64,000 bases of DNA from Sutterella sp047777475 (GTDB taxonomy: Bacteria; Pseudomonadota; Gammaproteobacteria; Burkholderiales; Burkholderiaceae_F). The DNA lies in NCBI GenBank assembly GCA_047777475.1, contig JBKEET010000001.1, forward strand, positions 248,001 through 312,000. Reading direction: 5' to 3'. Every line of letters starts with the position of its first letter. The first letter of the stretch is position 1. A program made the position numbers and the translations under genes. Of this stretch, positions 24,302-33,336 are shown in pieces. A model generated the notes under the pieces. It saw only the letters and a list, made by a program, of their open reading frames with translations, had not been told where the DNA came from and ran no database searches.

Positions 24302-25854
24302 ATGACCAATGTTGATCTGAGCCGCCGCGGCTTTCTGAAGTCCGCTGCCGCTACTGCCGCTCTGATGGCCGCCGCGGCCGCCGAAGCCGGCGTTCCCGCT
24401 TCCTCCGTCAAGAAGTTCGACGAGGAATATGACGTCGTCATCGTCGGCTCCGGCTTCGCCGGCATGGCCTGCGCTCTCAAGGCCGGCCAGGCGGGCCTCA
24501 AGGTCCTCGTCATGGAAAAGATGCCCACCGTCGGCGGCAACTCCGCCATCTGCGGCGGCAACGTCGCCTGCCCGGTCAACCCCGTGCAGAAGGCCCAGGG
24601 CATTAAGGACAGCAAGGAGCTGTTCATTGCCGACTGCCTGAAGGACGGCCTCGGCATCAACCACACCAACCTGCTGGCGACGATCGCCGACCGCTGCAAC
24701 GACACGATCAAGATGGTCGTCGACTGCGGCGCCGAATTCGTTCCCAACAAGATGCTCTTCGAAGGCGGCCACTCGGTTCCGCGCTCCTATGAGATCAAGG
24801 CGGGCTCGGGCTCCGGCTACATCATTCCGATGCACGAGACCCTCAAGAAGATCAAGAACGTCACGATCCGCACGCGCTGCAAGTTCGACGACTTCGTGAT
24901 GAACGACGACGGCTCGGTCGCCGGCGTTGTCTGCCGCGAAGGCTATCGCTTCAACAACAAGGCCGTTTCCGACGACCTCGAGAACAAGACCGGCAAGACG
25001 AAGTACATCAAGGCCACGAAGGGCGTGATGCTCGCCGCCGGCGGCTTCTCCCGCGACATCTGGTTCCGCCAGGTGCAGGATCCGCGCGTCGTCCCGACCA
25101 CGGACTCCACGAACCAGCCGGGCGCCACGGCCGGCGTTCTGCTGAAGGCCCTGGGCATCGGCGCCACGCCGGTCCAGCTCTGCTGGCTGCAGTTCCTTCC
25201 GTACTGCAACCCGCATGAGAAGGGCTTCGGCGTCACGGTCAACTTCACGAACCACGCCTGCATGGACCTCGGCCTCGTCGTCGACAAGAAGACCGGCAAG
25301 CGCTTCATGGACGAGCACGCCGGCCGCAAGATCAAGGCCGACGCCGAGTTCAAGGTCATCGGCAAGGACGAGAACTACCCGATCGCCGTCTGCGACGACG
25401 CCATCGTCAAGGCCATCAACCCGGCCTTCGTCGAGCTGCCGATGAAGATGGGCACGATCAAGAAGTTCAACACCCTTGAAGAGCTCGCCGACTACTTCCA
25501 CATCAACAAGGCTCCGTTCCTTGAGGAAGTGAAGCGCTTCAACGGCTTCGTCAAGGCCAACGACGACAAGGACTTCCACCGCATCCTGACCTTCAACAAG
25601 GGCCTCGATGTCTCGAAGCCCCCGTTCTACGGCGTTGAAGTCTGCCCGAAGATTCACCACACATGGGCGGCGTGATGATCAACGAGAAGGCTCAGGTGAT
25701 CTCCGCCAAGACGCACCAGCCGATCAAGGGCCTCTATGCCGGCGGCGAGGTTGTGGGCGGCGTCCACGGCGCTTCCCGCCTCGGCACGGTCGCCGTGATC
25801 GATGCCCTGACGTTCGGCATGATCGCCGGCGAGCAGCTCGCTGCGCTGAAGTAA
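24302..25854 (+). pseudogene. Flavocytochrome c-type fumarate/urocanate reductase flavoprotein, frameshifted
   Basis: A Tat signal (SRRGFLK near the N-terminus) is followed by an FAD-binding domain (VIVGSGFAGMACALKAG) and a capping domain of the fumarate reductase flavoprotein family. The frame reads to PKIHHTWAA and stops at 25675. The conserved continuation HHTMGGVM and the C-terminal HGASRLG segment are in another frame from 25663 to 25854. One base missing between 25662 and 25663 explains this. Without the last ~63 residues the FAD/substrate cap is incomplete, so the product is likely inactive unless this is a sequencing error. Partner: the divergent tetraheme cytochrome. Confidence 0.85.
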
Positions 25855-25913
25855 TCGCAAGGCGAACGAACCGCTTTCGGGCGCGCCCCTCGGAGCGCCC
25901 GATCCGATAAGGC

Positions 25914-25944
25914 AGGCCCCGCTGCTCCGGCAGCGGGGCCTTTC
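25914..25944 (+). terminator. Terminator after the module A flavoprotein
   Basis: AGGCCCCGCTGC and GCAGCGGGGCCT form a perfect 12-bp stem with a TCCG loop followed by TT. Confidence 0.9.
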
Positions 25945-26093
25945 TGCACTTCACGGAAGACGGATCAGCATTTACCCCAATTCTGTGGAATATTCAACAG
26001 ACGGCATCTAACTCCCTGAATCAAAATGATTTTTATGCAAAGGAGCGGAACCGCTTTTCGGTCCGCCCCGCTTTTGCCAAGAGGAGAAATGCC

Positions 26094-27662
26094 ATGAAGA
26101 TCAATCGCCGTCAGTTTATCGGGACGGCCGCCGCTGCGGCCGCCCTCGCCGGGGTGCCCGAGGCGTTCGCCGCGGTCAAGGAAGAAAAGGTCGACCTGGT
26201 GATCGTGGGCGGCGGCCTGGGCGGCCTCGCCGCGGCCAACGCCGCCGTCAACAAGGGCTGCAAGCCGCTCGTGCTCGAGAAGCTCGACTTCCTGGGCGGC
26301 GCGGGCCTCTTCCCCGAGGGGTCGCTCGGCATCGGCACGCGCTACCAGAAGGAGCACGGCATCAAGACGACCGTGCAGCAGGCGCTCGACGCGGCGCTGC
26401 AGTTCCATCACTACCGCTGCGACCCGGCCATCCTGCGCGTGCTCTTCACGGAATCGGCCCGCACGATCGACGAGATCATGGACATGGGCATCGAGCTGCG
26501 CGGCATCCGCACGATGTACCCCGAGAACGAATCGCTCCAGTGCTGGCACCTCTTCAAGGGCGGCGCCGCGGCCGTTTCGCAGAAGTTCATCGAGAACATC
26601 AAGGCCCGGGGCGGCGACCTGCGCACCGGCACGACGGTCACCAAGCTCATCACCGACAAGGGCGAGGTGGTCGGCGTCGAGGCCGTCGACAAGCAGCGCA
26701 ACAAGCACATCATCCACGCGCGCAAGGTGATCATCGCCACGGGCGGCTTCGCGGCCAACAAGGCGATGCTCGCGCAGTACGTCTTCGACTCGTCGGCGCT
26801 CGGCATGGTCGAGCCCATTTGGCTGCGCGGCCCGGTCGTCGACGGCCGCACGGGCGACGGCATCAACATGTGCCGCGTCGTGGGCGCGGGCGTCACCGGC
26901 ATGCACTCCGTGGCCGGCAACGCGCCGTACCTCCCGGACGTGCCGCCGATCAACCAGTTCTCGGGCCCCGATGAGCTCAAGCAGGGACGCTGCGCCCTTG
27001 CGCAGCCCTGGCTCTGGGTCGACCACACCGGCAAGCGCTTCTTCAACGAGTCGCGCGGCTCGGTCTTCGTCGACGTCTACAACGCCATGACGACCGCGGG
27101 AGGCGTGCTCTACACGATCTTCGACCAGCAGAAGATGGACCGCATGATCAACAAGGGCGCCCTGCTGCCGTTCAACGCCATCGTGCTCGCCAACACGCCG
27201 CTCAAGGCGCTGCCGAAGACCTGGGAGATCGGCATGCAGCGCGGCTGGGCCTTCAAGGCCGACACGGTCAAGGACCTCGCGCTGCAGATCGGCGTGCCGC
27301 CCGAGAACCTCATCGAGACGATGAAGAAGGTGAACACCTACGCCGAGCAGGGCTACGACCCCGAATTCGGCCGCAAGCCCGAGCATCTCGAGAAGTTCGA
27401 CATGGAAAAGGGCCCGTACTACGCCCTGAAGGGCATCCGCGCCTTCTTCCTGACCTTGGGCGGCGTCATGGTGACGCCGAACTTCGAGGCGAAGACGCCG
27501 CAGGGCGACGTCATTCCGAACCTCTACGTCATCGGCCAGGACATCGGCGGCCTCTACGACTCGTCGTACGACCTGCGCTGCGAGGGCTCCGCGTCGTCGT
27601 TCGCGATGACCTCGGGCCGCGTCGCGGCCGAGCATGCCCTGAAGAGCATCCAGGGCGCTTAA
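26094..27662 (+). CDS. Tat-exported FAD-dependent oxidoreductase (flavocytochrome c / fumarate reductase family)
   Basis: This 522-residue protein has a twin-arginine signal (NRRQFIGTAAAAAALAG), then the FAD dinucleotide-binding motif VIVGGGLGGLAAANAA and a fumarate-reductase-type cap domain. It ends with the family segment DLRCEGSASSFAMTSGR, in place of HGASRLG. No heme motifs are present, so it would need a separate electron donor such as the tetraheme cytochrome nearby. It follows the frameshifted flavoprotein but has its own leader after a terminator. The substrate is unknown; an unsaturated organic acid is the family expectation. Confidence 0.88.
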   Translation: MKINRRQFIGTAAAAAALAGVPEAFAAVKEEKVDLVIVGGGLGGLAAANAAVNKGCKPLVLEKLDFLGGAGLFPEGSLGIGTRYQKEHGIKTTVQQALDAALQFHHYRCDPAILRVLFTESARTIDEIMDMGIELRGIRTMYPENESLQCWHLFKGGAAAVSQKFIENIKARGGDLRTGTTVTKLITDKGEVVGVEAVDKQRNKHIIHARKVIIATGGFAANKAMLAQYVFDSSALGMVEPIWLRGPVVDGRTGDGINMCRVVGAGVTGMHSVAGNAPYLPDVPPINQFSGPDELKQGRCALAQPWLWVDHTGKRFFNESRGSVFVDVYNAMTTAGGVLYTIFDQQKMDRMINKGALLPFNAIVLANTPLKALPKTWEIGMQRGWAFKADTVKDLALQIGVPPENLIETMKKVNTYAEQGYDPEFGRKPEHLEKFDMEKGPYYALKGIRAFFLTLGGVMVTPNFEAKTPQGDVIPNLYVIGQDIGGLYDSSYDLRCEGSASSFAMTSGRVAAEHALKSIQGA

Positions 27663-27674
27663 CCCCCGGCCGCA

Positions 27675-27716
27675 GCGAAGCGGCGCCCCGACAGCCGCCG
27701 CTTCGCGCTTTTTTCT
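27675..27716 (+). terminator. Terminator after the second flavoprotein
   Basis: GCGAAGCGGCG and CGCCGCTTCGC pair, followed by GCTTTTTT. Confidence 0.88.
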
Positions 27717-27811
27717 CTTGCTTTTGCCCTTGCGGCAGACGTCTTTGCGCGCCTGCCGCTTTTTATTAAACTGAGCGCGGGCTTTCCTGACCTGATGCAG
27801 GAGAAAAAAAC

Positions 27812-28513
27812 ATGAGCGATCCGGAGTACAGGCCGACTTACTCGGCGATGCCGTGGGTGATACCTCCCGCGCCCGCGGGGGCCGAAGACGTTTTCCTCAA
27901 AGAGGGGGAGCCTTTCGAGCTCCCCCGGGGCGAATTCTTCGATTTCGGCCGCGGCGAATCGGTGTGGTGGATCGAGAGCGGCCTTTTCGCCACCTATTCC
28001 AAGAATTACGTGCGTGCCATGCGCTACATCGGCCTTTTCGGGCCGCGCACCGTCCTGGGCGGCACCATGGCCGTGCGAAGCCGGGGCGAGCCCATGCAGC
28101 TCGCCGCGCGGGTGCTGGCGAGGGCCCGCGGGCTGCGCCTGGGCGCCAAGCGCTACCGCCGCCTGCTCGAGGAGCCCGGGACCGCCTCGAAGATGTTCCG
28201 CTGGTGCCTCTCGGCCTCGGAGGCGCAGCTCGAGGGATCGGTCGTCAACGACCTTTATCCGGTCGAGATGCGCATGCGGCTTGCGCTCGCGGCGCTTTAT
28301 GCCGCCTCCGGCGGGAACCCCGCCGAGGCGGCGTTCCCGGCCGATCTCCCCTGGGAGATCACGGTCACCGACATTGCGCGGCTCGTCCACGCCGACCGGC
28401 CCCTCGTGAGCCGCATCCTGTCCGACTGGCAGAAGAAAGACCTGCTCAGGAAATCGGGTCGGCGCATCGCCGTGCGCCGGAACCCGCTGCCCGGCGAAGA
28501 CGGGCAGTCCTGA
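27812..28513 (+). CDS. Crp/Fnr-type transcriptional regulator
   Basis: This 233-residue protein has an N-terminal cyclic-nucleotide-binding-like beta-barrel and a C-terminal winged helix (ITVTDIARLVHADRPLVSR is the recognition region). The N-terminus lacks the cysteine cluster of FNR; only one Cys is visible, so oxygen sensing through a 4Fe-4S cluster is unlikely. It directly follows the flavoprotein genes and may regulate them. The effector cannot be predicted. Confidence 0.75.
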   Translation: MSDPEYRPTYSAMPWVIPPAPAGAEDVFLKEGEPFELPRGEFFDFGRGESVWWIESGLFATYSKNYVRAMRYIGLFGPRTVLGGTMAVRSRGEPMQLAARVLARARGLRLGAKRYRRLLEEPGTASKMFRWCLSASEAQLEGSVVNDLYPVEMRMRLALAALYAASGGNPAEAAFPADLPWEITVTDIARLVHADRPLVSRILSDWQKKDLLRKSGRRIAVRRNPLPGEDGQS

Positions 28514-28613
28514 GCGATCAGCTAAAATTAAATCTTCGGCCCTGTGCCCGCCGGGCGCGGGGCCGCCCCCTTTTTTACAATCGGCTTGGCATCGAAAAAA
28601 AATACGACTGGCT

Positions 28614-30599
28614 ATGGCAAAAACAAAGAAAGCCGAGGAATACGGCGTTGAGTCCATCCGGGTGCTCAAGGGCCTCGAGCCCGTGCGCGCCCGCCCGGGC
28701 ATGTACACGCTCACCAACAACCCTCTGCACATCATTCAGGAAGTGATCGACAACGCCACCGACGAGGTGCTTGCGGGATTCTGCACGCGCATCGAGGTGA
28801 CGCAGCACGCCGACGGCTCGGTGACCGTCGAGGACAACGGCCGCGGCATTCCGACGGGCATCCACCCCGAAGAGAAGGTGCCGGTGATCGAGCTTGTCTT
28901 CACGCGCCTGCACGCGGGCGGCAAGTTCTCGAAGAACGACGGCAAGGGCCCCTATACGTTTGCAGGCGGCCTGCACGGCGTCGGCGTCTCGGTCACCAAC
29001 GCGCTCTCGAAGCGCCTCGAGGTGACCGTCTGGCGCGACGGCAAGGAATGCTCGATCGCGTTTGCGGACGGCTTCGTCGCGGAGCCGCTCTCCGAGAAGA
29101 AGTCGCCCCGGCCCAAGTCCCAGACCGGCACGAGGGTGCGCTCCTGGCCCGACCCGAAGTATTTCGACAGTCCCGCGATCCCGCAGGCCGAGCTCGTGCG
29201 GCTGCTCCGCTCGAAGGCGGTGCTGCTCCCCGGCTGCGAAGTGATCTTCCGCGACGAAAAGAACGGCACGGAGCAGAAGTGGAAGTACGAGGGCGGCCTG
29301 AGGGAATACCTCGAAAGCGAAATCGCCGTGCCGCCCGTCGTCGAGCCCTTCGAGGCGGAGGCCTACGCCGACGAGAACACCGAGGGCTTTTCCGAGGGCG
29401 AGGGCGCCTCGTGGGTCGTCATGTGGACGCCCGAGGGGCCGCTCTCGCGCGAAAGCTACGTGAACCTCATCCCGACCACCTTGGGCGGCACGCACGAGGC
29501 GGGCCTGAAGGACGGCCTCTACCAGGCCATGCTCGCCTTCATGCAGGCGTACGGCCTGCAGACGAAAAACGTCAAGGTGCTTTCCGAGGACGTCTTCTCG
29601 CGCGTGAGCTTCGTGCTTTCCGCCAAGGTCCTCGACCCGCAGTTCCAGGGCCAGACGAAGGAAAAGCTCACGAGCCGCGACGCAATGAAGCTCGTGAGCA
29701 GCTTCGTGCGCCCGCAGTTCGAGTACTGGCTCAACGACCACATCGAGGAGGGCAAGAAGCTCGCCGAGCTCATCGTCGCGCAGGCGCAGGCGCGCCAGCG
29801 CCAGGCGACGAAGTACACGAAGCGCAAGAGCTCCACCGTGGCCGTGCTGCCCGGCAAGCTCACCGACTGCGAGTCGACCGACATCTCGCGCAACGAGCTC
29901 TTCATCGTCGAGGGCGACTCCGCCGGCGGCTCCGCCAAGGCGGGCCGCAACAAGGAATTCCAGGCCGTGCTGCCGCTGCGCGGCAAGATCCTCAACACCT
30001 GGGAAGTCGACGCGGACCAGATTTTCTCGAGCGACACGGTGCACGACATCGCCGTGGCGATCGGCGTCGACCCGCACCGCCGCGACAGCGAGCCCGACCT
30101 CAAGGGGCTGCGCTACGGCAAGATCTGCATCCTCTCGGACGCGGACGTCGACGGCAGCCACATCCAGGTGCTGCTGCTCACGCTCTTTTACCGGCATTTC
30201 CCGAAGCTGATCGAGCAGGGCCACGTCTTCGTCGCCATGCCGCCGCTTTTCCGCGTCGACGTGCCCAAGCACGGCCGCAAGGCCGAGCGCAAGATCTACT
30301 GCCTCGACGACCGCGAGCTGCAGAGAACGCTCTCGCAGCTGAAGAAAGAAGGCGTCGAGGACGACAAGATCACGATCTCGCGCTTCAAGGGCTTGGGCGA
30401 AATGGCCGCGCAGCAGCTCGCGGAGACGACGCTCAACCCCGACACGAGGAGGCTCCTGCCGGTATCCTTGGGCGGCGTCACCGAACAGGTGACGCGCCGC
30501 GTGATGGACCTGCTGATGAGTTCCAAGGGCGCCAAGAGCGCCGCGCGCCGCAAGCACTGGATGGAAGAGTACGGCGACAGCGTCGAAGCGGACGTTTAA
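28614..30599 (+). CDS. parE: DNA topoisomerase IV subunit B
   Basis: This 661-residue type IIA topoisomerase ATPase subunit carries GHKL motifs (EVIDNATDE, DNGRGIP, GGLHGVGVS) and the TOPRIM metal site (IVEGDSAGGSAKAGRNKEFQ, SDADVDGSHIQ). It is ParE rather than GyrB by its length and pairing with parC, which starts 9 bp downstream in the same operon. The complex decatenates replicated chromosomes. Confidence 0.95.
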   Translation: MAKTKKAEEYGVESIRVLKGLEPVRARPGMYTLTNNPLHIIQEVIDNATDEVLAGFCTRIEVTQHADGSVTVEDNGRGIPTGIHPEEKVPVIELVFTRLHAGGKFSKNDGKGPYTFAGGLHGVGVSVTNALSKRLEVTVWRDGKECSIAFADGFVAEPLSEKKSPRPKSQTGTRVRSWPDPKYFDSPAIPQAELVRLLRSKAVLLPGCEVIFRDEKNGTEQKWKYEGGLREYLESEIAVPPVVEPFEAEAYADENTEGFSEGEGASWVVMWTPEGPLSRESYVNLIPTTLGGTHEAGLKDGLYQAMLAFMQAYGLQTKNVKVLSEDVFSRVSFVLSAKVLDPQFQGQTKEKLTSRDAMKLVSSFVRPQFEYWLNDHIEEGKKLAELIVAQAQARQRQATKYTKRKSSTVAVLPGKLTDCESTDISRNELFIVEGDSAGGSAKAGRNKEFQAVLPLRGKILNTWEVDADQIFSSDTVHDIAVAIGVDPHRRDSEPDLKGLRYGKICILSDADVDGSHIQVLLLTLFYRHFPKLIEQGHVFVAMPPLFRVDVPKHGRKAERKIYCLDDRELQRTLSQLKKEGVEDDKITISRFKGLGEMAAQQLAETTLNPDTRRLLPVSLGGVTEQVTRRVMDLLMSSKGAKSAARRKHWMEEYGDSVEADV

Positions 30600-30608
30600 G
30601 GAAGAACC

Positions 30609-33311
30609 ATGGCGAAAAGAAAAAGCACCGAGAACCCGGACGACGTCTCGCTCTTTGACGCGCTCGCTCCGGAGAGCGAAGAAGAGAACGAAAAGGCCGC
30701 CCGCGCCGAGGAAGGACTCGGCGAGGCCGCCGAAGACGAAGCGGCCGATGCCGCCGAGGCGGAGGACGCCGAAGAAACCGCGGACGCCCTCGAAGAGGCC
30801 GAAGCCGCGGACGAAGAGCCCGAAGCCGCCGAGGGCGGCGCCGATGACGGCGGCAACGACGACGAAGCCGGCGATGAGGAAGACGGCGGGGACGAACCCC
30901 AGGAAGAAGCCTCGGCCGCCCAAACGATGCAGGACATCATGGGCGGCGACGTCGAGGAGGACGGCAGCCTGACGCTCGCGCGCTACGCATCGCGCGCCTA
31001 CCTCGAATACGCCATGTCGGTCGTCAAGGACCGCGCGCTCCCCGACGTGGGCGACGGCCAGAAGCCCGTGCAGCGCCGCATCTTGATCGACATGGAGCGC
31101 ATGGGCGTCAAGGCGGGCGCCAAGGCCGTCAAGTCGGCGCGCGTCGTCGGCGACGTGCTCGGCAAATACCATCCGCACGGCGACATGTCGGTTTACGACG
31201 CGATGGTGCGCATGGCGCAGAACTTCTCGCTTCGGTACCCGCTCGTCGACGGCGAAGGCAACTTCGGCAGCCGAGACGGCGACTCGCAGGCCGCCATGCG
31301 CTACACCGAGGCGAGGCTCATGCCGATCGCGCAGCTCCTGCTCGACGAAGTCGACTCGGGCGCCGTGGATTTCACGCCGAACTACGACGGCAACTTCAAG
31401 GAGCCCGTCGTGCTCCCGGCGAAGCTCCCGTTCGTGCTCCTGAACGGCGCTTCCGGCATTGCGGTCGGCATGGCGACCGACATCCCCTCGCACAACCTGC
31501 GCGAGGTCGCGGCCGCCTGCGAGCTCTTGATCGACAAGCCCGAGGCGACGCTCGACGAAGTGCTCGAGGTGCTGCCCGGGCCCGATTTCCCGTGCGGCGG
31601 CCAGATCATCAGCCCGAAGAGCGTCATCCGCGACATTTACGCGACGGGCCGCGGCAAGCTCGTCGTGCGCGCCCGCTACCATTTCGAGGACATGGCGCGC
31701 GGCCAGTGGCAGCTCGTCGTCGACGAGCTGCCGCCCGCGGCCAGCTCGCAGCTTGTCCTGAACCAGATCGAAGCGATCACCAACCCGCGCCCGCCCAAGG
31801 GCAAGAAGACGGTCTCGGCGAAGCTCCTGCAGGCCAAGTCCGCGATGCTCTCGATCCTCGACCTCGTGCGCGACGAATCGGGCGAAGGCAAGCCCGTGCG
31901 CCTTGTCTTCGAGCCGAAGACGAGCAAGGTCGACCGCAGGGAATTCGTGAAGGCGCTCCTCTCGCAGACCGCGATGGAGTCGAACGTCTCGGTCAACCTC
32001 GTGATGCTCGGCATCGACGGCAAGCCCAAGCAGAAGAGCCTGCTCGAGATCCTGAACGAATGGATCGCGTTCCGCCTGCAGGCCGTGCGCCGCCGCAGCC
32101 AGGCGAGGCTCGACAAGGTGCTCGACCGCATCCACGTGCTCGAGGGCCGCTCGATGGTGCTGCTGCACATCGACCGCGTGATCGAGATCATCCGCGCGAG
32201 CGACGACCCGAAGGCCGCGCTCATCAAGGAGTTCGGGCTCTCCGAGCGCCAGGCCGACGACATTCTCGAAATCCGCCTGCGCCAGCTCGCCCGCCTGGCC
32301 GGCATCGCGATCGAAAAGGAGCTCTCCGAGCTCAACCGCGAAAAGAACGGCCTCGAGCGCATCCTCGGAAGCGAGGCGGTGCTTCGGCGCACCGTCAGCA
32401 AGGAAATCGCCCAGGCCGCGAAGGACTTCGGCGACGACCGCCGCACGCTCATCAAGGAGGCCGAGGAGGTCGTTTCCGAAGTGCGCGTCGTCGACGAGCC
32501 CGTCACCGTGGTCCTCTCGAAGAAGGGCTTCGTGAGGAGCCGCCAGGGCCACGGCCACGACTGCACGCTGCTGAGCTACCGCGTCGGCGACGAGTTCGAT
32601 CAGGCGATCGAGTGCCGCTCGGTCGACGACCTCTCGCTCCTCACCGACACGGGCCGCGTCTACACGGTCAAGGTCACCGCCATCCCGGGCGGCCGCGGCG
32701 ACGGCGTGCCGATTTCGTCGCTGATCGACCTCGACAAGGAATCGAACGGCTTCTCGGCGATGTTCGCCGGGCACGAGAAGCGAGACGTGGTGCTCGCGAC
32801 GAGCGACGCCATGGGCTTCATCTGCGCCGAAGGCGACATGAAGAGCTCGCAGAGGGTGGGCCGCACCTTCGTGAAGACGGCGGAAGGCCAGCGCGTGCTC
32901 AAGCCCGCCGCGGGGCTCCCCGAGCGCAATCTGCTGGCGTGCCTCTCCGAGCGGGGGCGCCTGCTGGTCTTCCCGGCCGACGAGCTGCGCCGGCTCCCGA
33001 AGGGCGGCATGGGCGTCGCGCTCATGAAGCTCGAGCCGGGCGAAAAGCTCCTCGAGGCGGTGCTCGTCGACGGGCGCGGCCTCATCGCCACGGGCACGGG
33101 CCGCGGCGGCAAGCCGAGGGAGGTGAGCATTACGAAGAGCACCTTCGAGGGCTTCGTCATGCACCGCGCCCGCAAGGGCCGCGCGATCGCCGTGTCCTGG
33201 CAGGTCGAGCACATCAGGCCGCTGCCCTCCGACGAGGAGCAGGGCGCTTCGGGCGACGGCGGGGACGGGCTCGTGATTTCGCTCGAAGACGAAAACCCGC
33301 GGCTCATTTAA
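30609..33311 (+). CDS. parC: DNA topoisomerase IV subunit A, with acidic N-terminal extension
   Basis: The DNA-cleaving subunit. From about residue 118 it is standard ParC: YASRAYLEYAMSVVKDRALP, the LGKYHPHGD motif, and the catalytic tyrosine in AAMRYTEARL. Residues 1 to ~115 are an added low-complexity Glu/Asp/Ala stretch not found in E. coli ParC, raising the length to 900. The quinolone-determining position equal to E. coli S80 is Met (HGDMSVYDAM) and E84 is Asp. Co-transcribed with parE. Confidence 0.95.
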   Translation: MAKRKSTENPDDVSLFDALAPESEEENEKAARAEEGLGEAAEDEAADAAEAEDAEETADALEEAEAADEEPEAAEGGADDGGNDDEAGDEEDGGDEPQEEASAAQTMQDIMGGDVEEDGSLTLARYASRAYLEYAMSVVKDRALPDVGDGQKPVQRRILIDMERMGVKAGAKAVKSARVVGDVLGKYHPHGDMSVYDAMVRMAQNFSLRYPLVDGEGNFGSRDGDSQAAMRYTEARLMPIAQLLLDEVDSGAVDFTPNYDGNFKEPVVLPAKLPFVLLNGASGIAVGMATDIPSHNLREVAAACELLIDKPEATLDEVLEVLPGPDFPCGGQIISPKSVIRDIYATGRGKLVVRARYHFEDMARGQWQLVVDELPPAASSQLVLNQIEAITNPRPPKGKKTVSAKLLQAKSAMLSILDLVRDESGEGKPVRLVFEPKTSKVDRREFVKALLSQTAMESNVSVNLVMLGIDGKPKQKSLLEILNEWIAFRLQAVRRRSQARLDKVLDRIHVLEGRSMVLLHIDRVIEIIRASDDPKAALIKEFGLSERQADDILEIRLRQLARLAGIAIEKELSELNREKNGLERILGSEAVLRRTVSKEIAQAAKDFGDDRRTLIKEAEEVVSEVRVVDEPVTVVLSKKGFVRSRQGHGHDCTLLSYRVGDEFDQAIECRSVDDLSLLTDTGRVYTVKVTAIPGGRGDGVPISSLIDLDKESNGFSAMFAGHEKRDVVLATSDAMGFICAEGDMKSSQRVGRTFVKTAEGQRVLKPAAGLPERNLLACLSERGRLLVFPADELRRLPKGGMGVALMKLEPGEKLLEAVLVDGRGLIATGTGRGGKPREVSITKSTFEGFVMHRARKGRAIAVSWQVEHIRPLPSDEEQGASGDGGDGLVISLEDENPRLI

Positions 33312-33336
33312 TGGCTAAGGAAATGAGGTTTTCAGC

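Noticed and set aside
28575..33212. A 1545-residue open frame antisense to parE-parC
   Set aside because: A high-GC shadow frame opposite two well-identified genes; no recognisable domain and its composition mirrors the sense codons.
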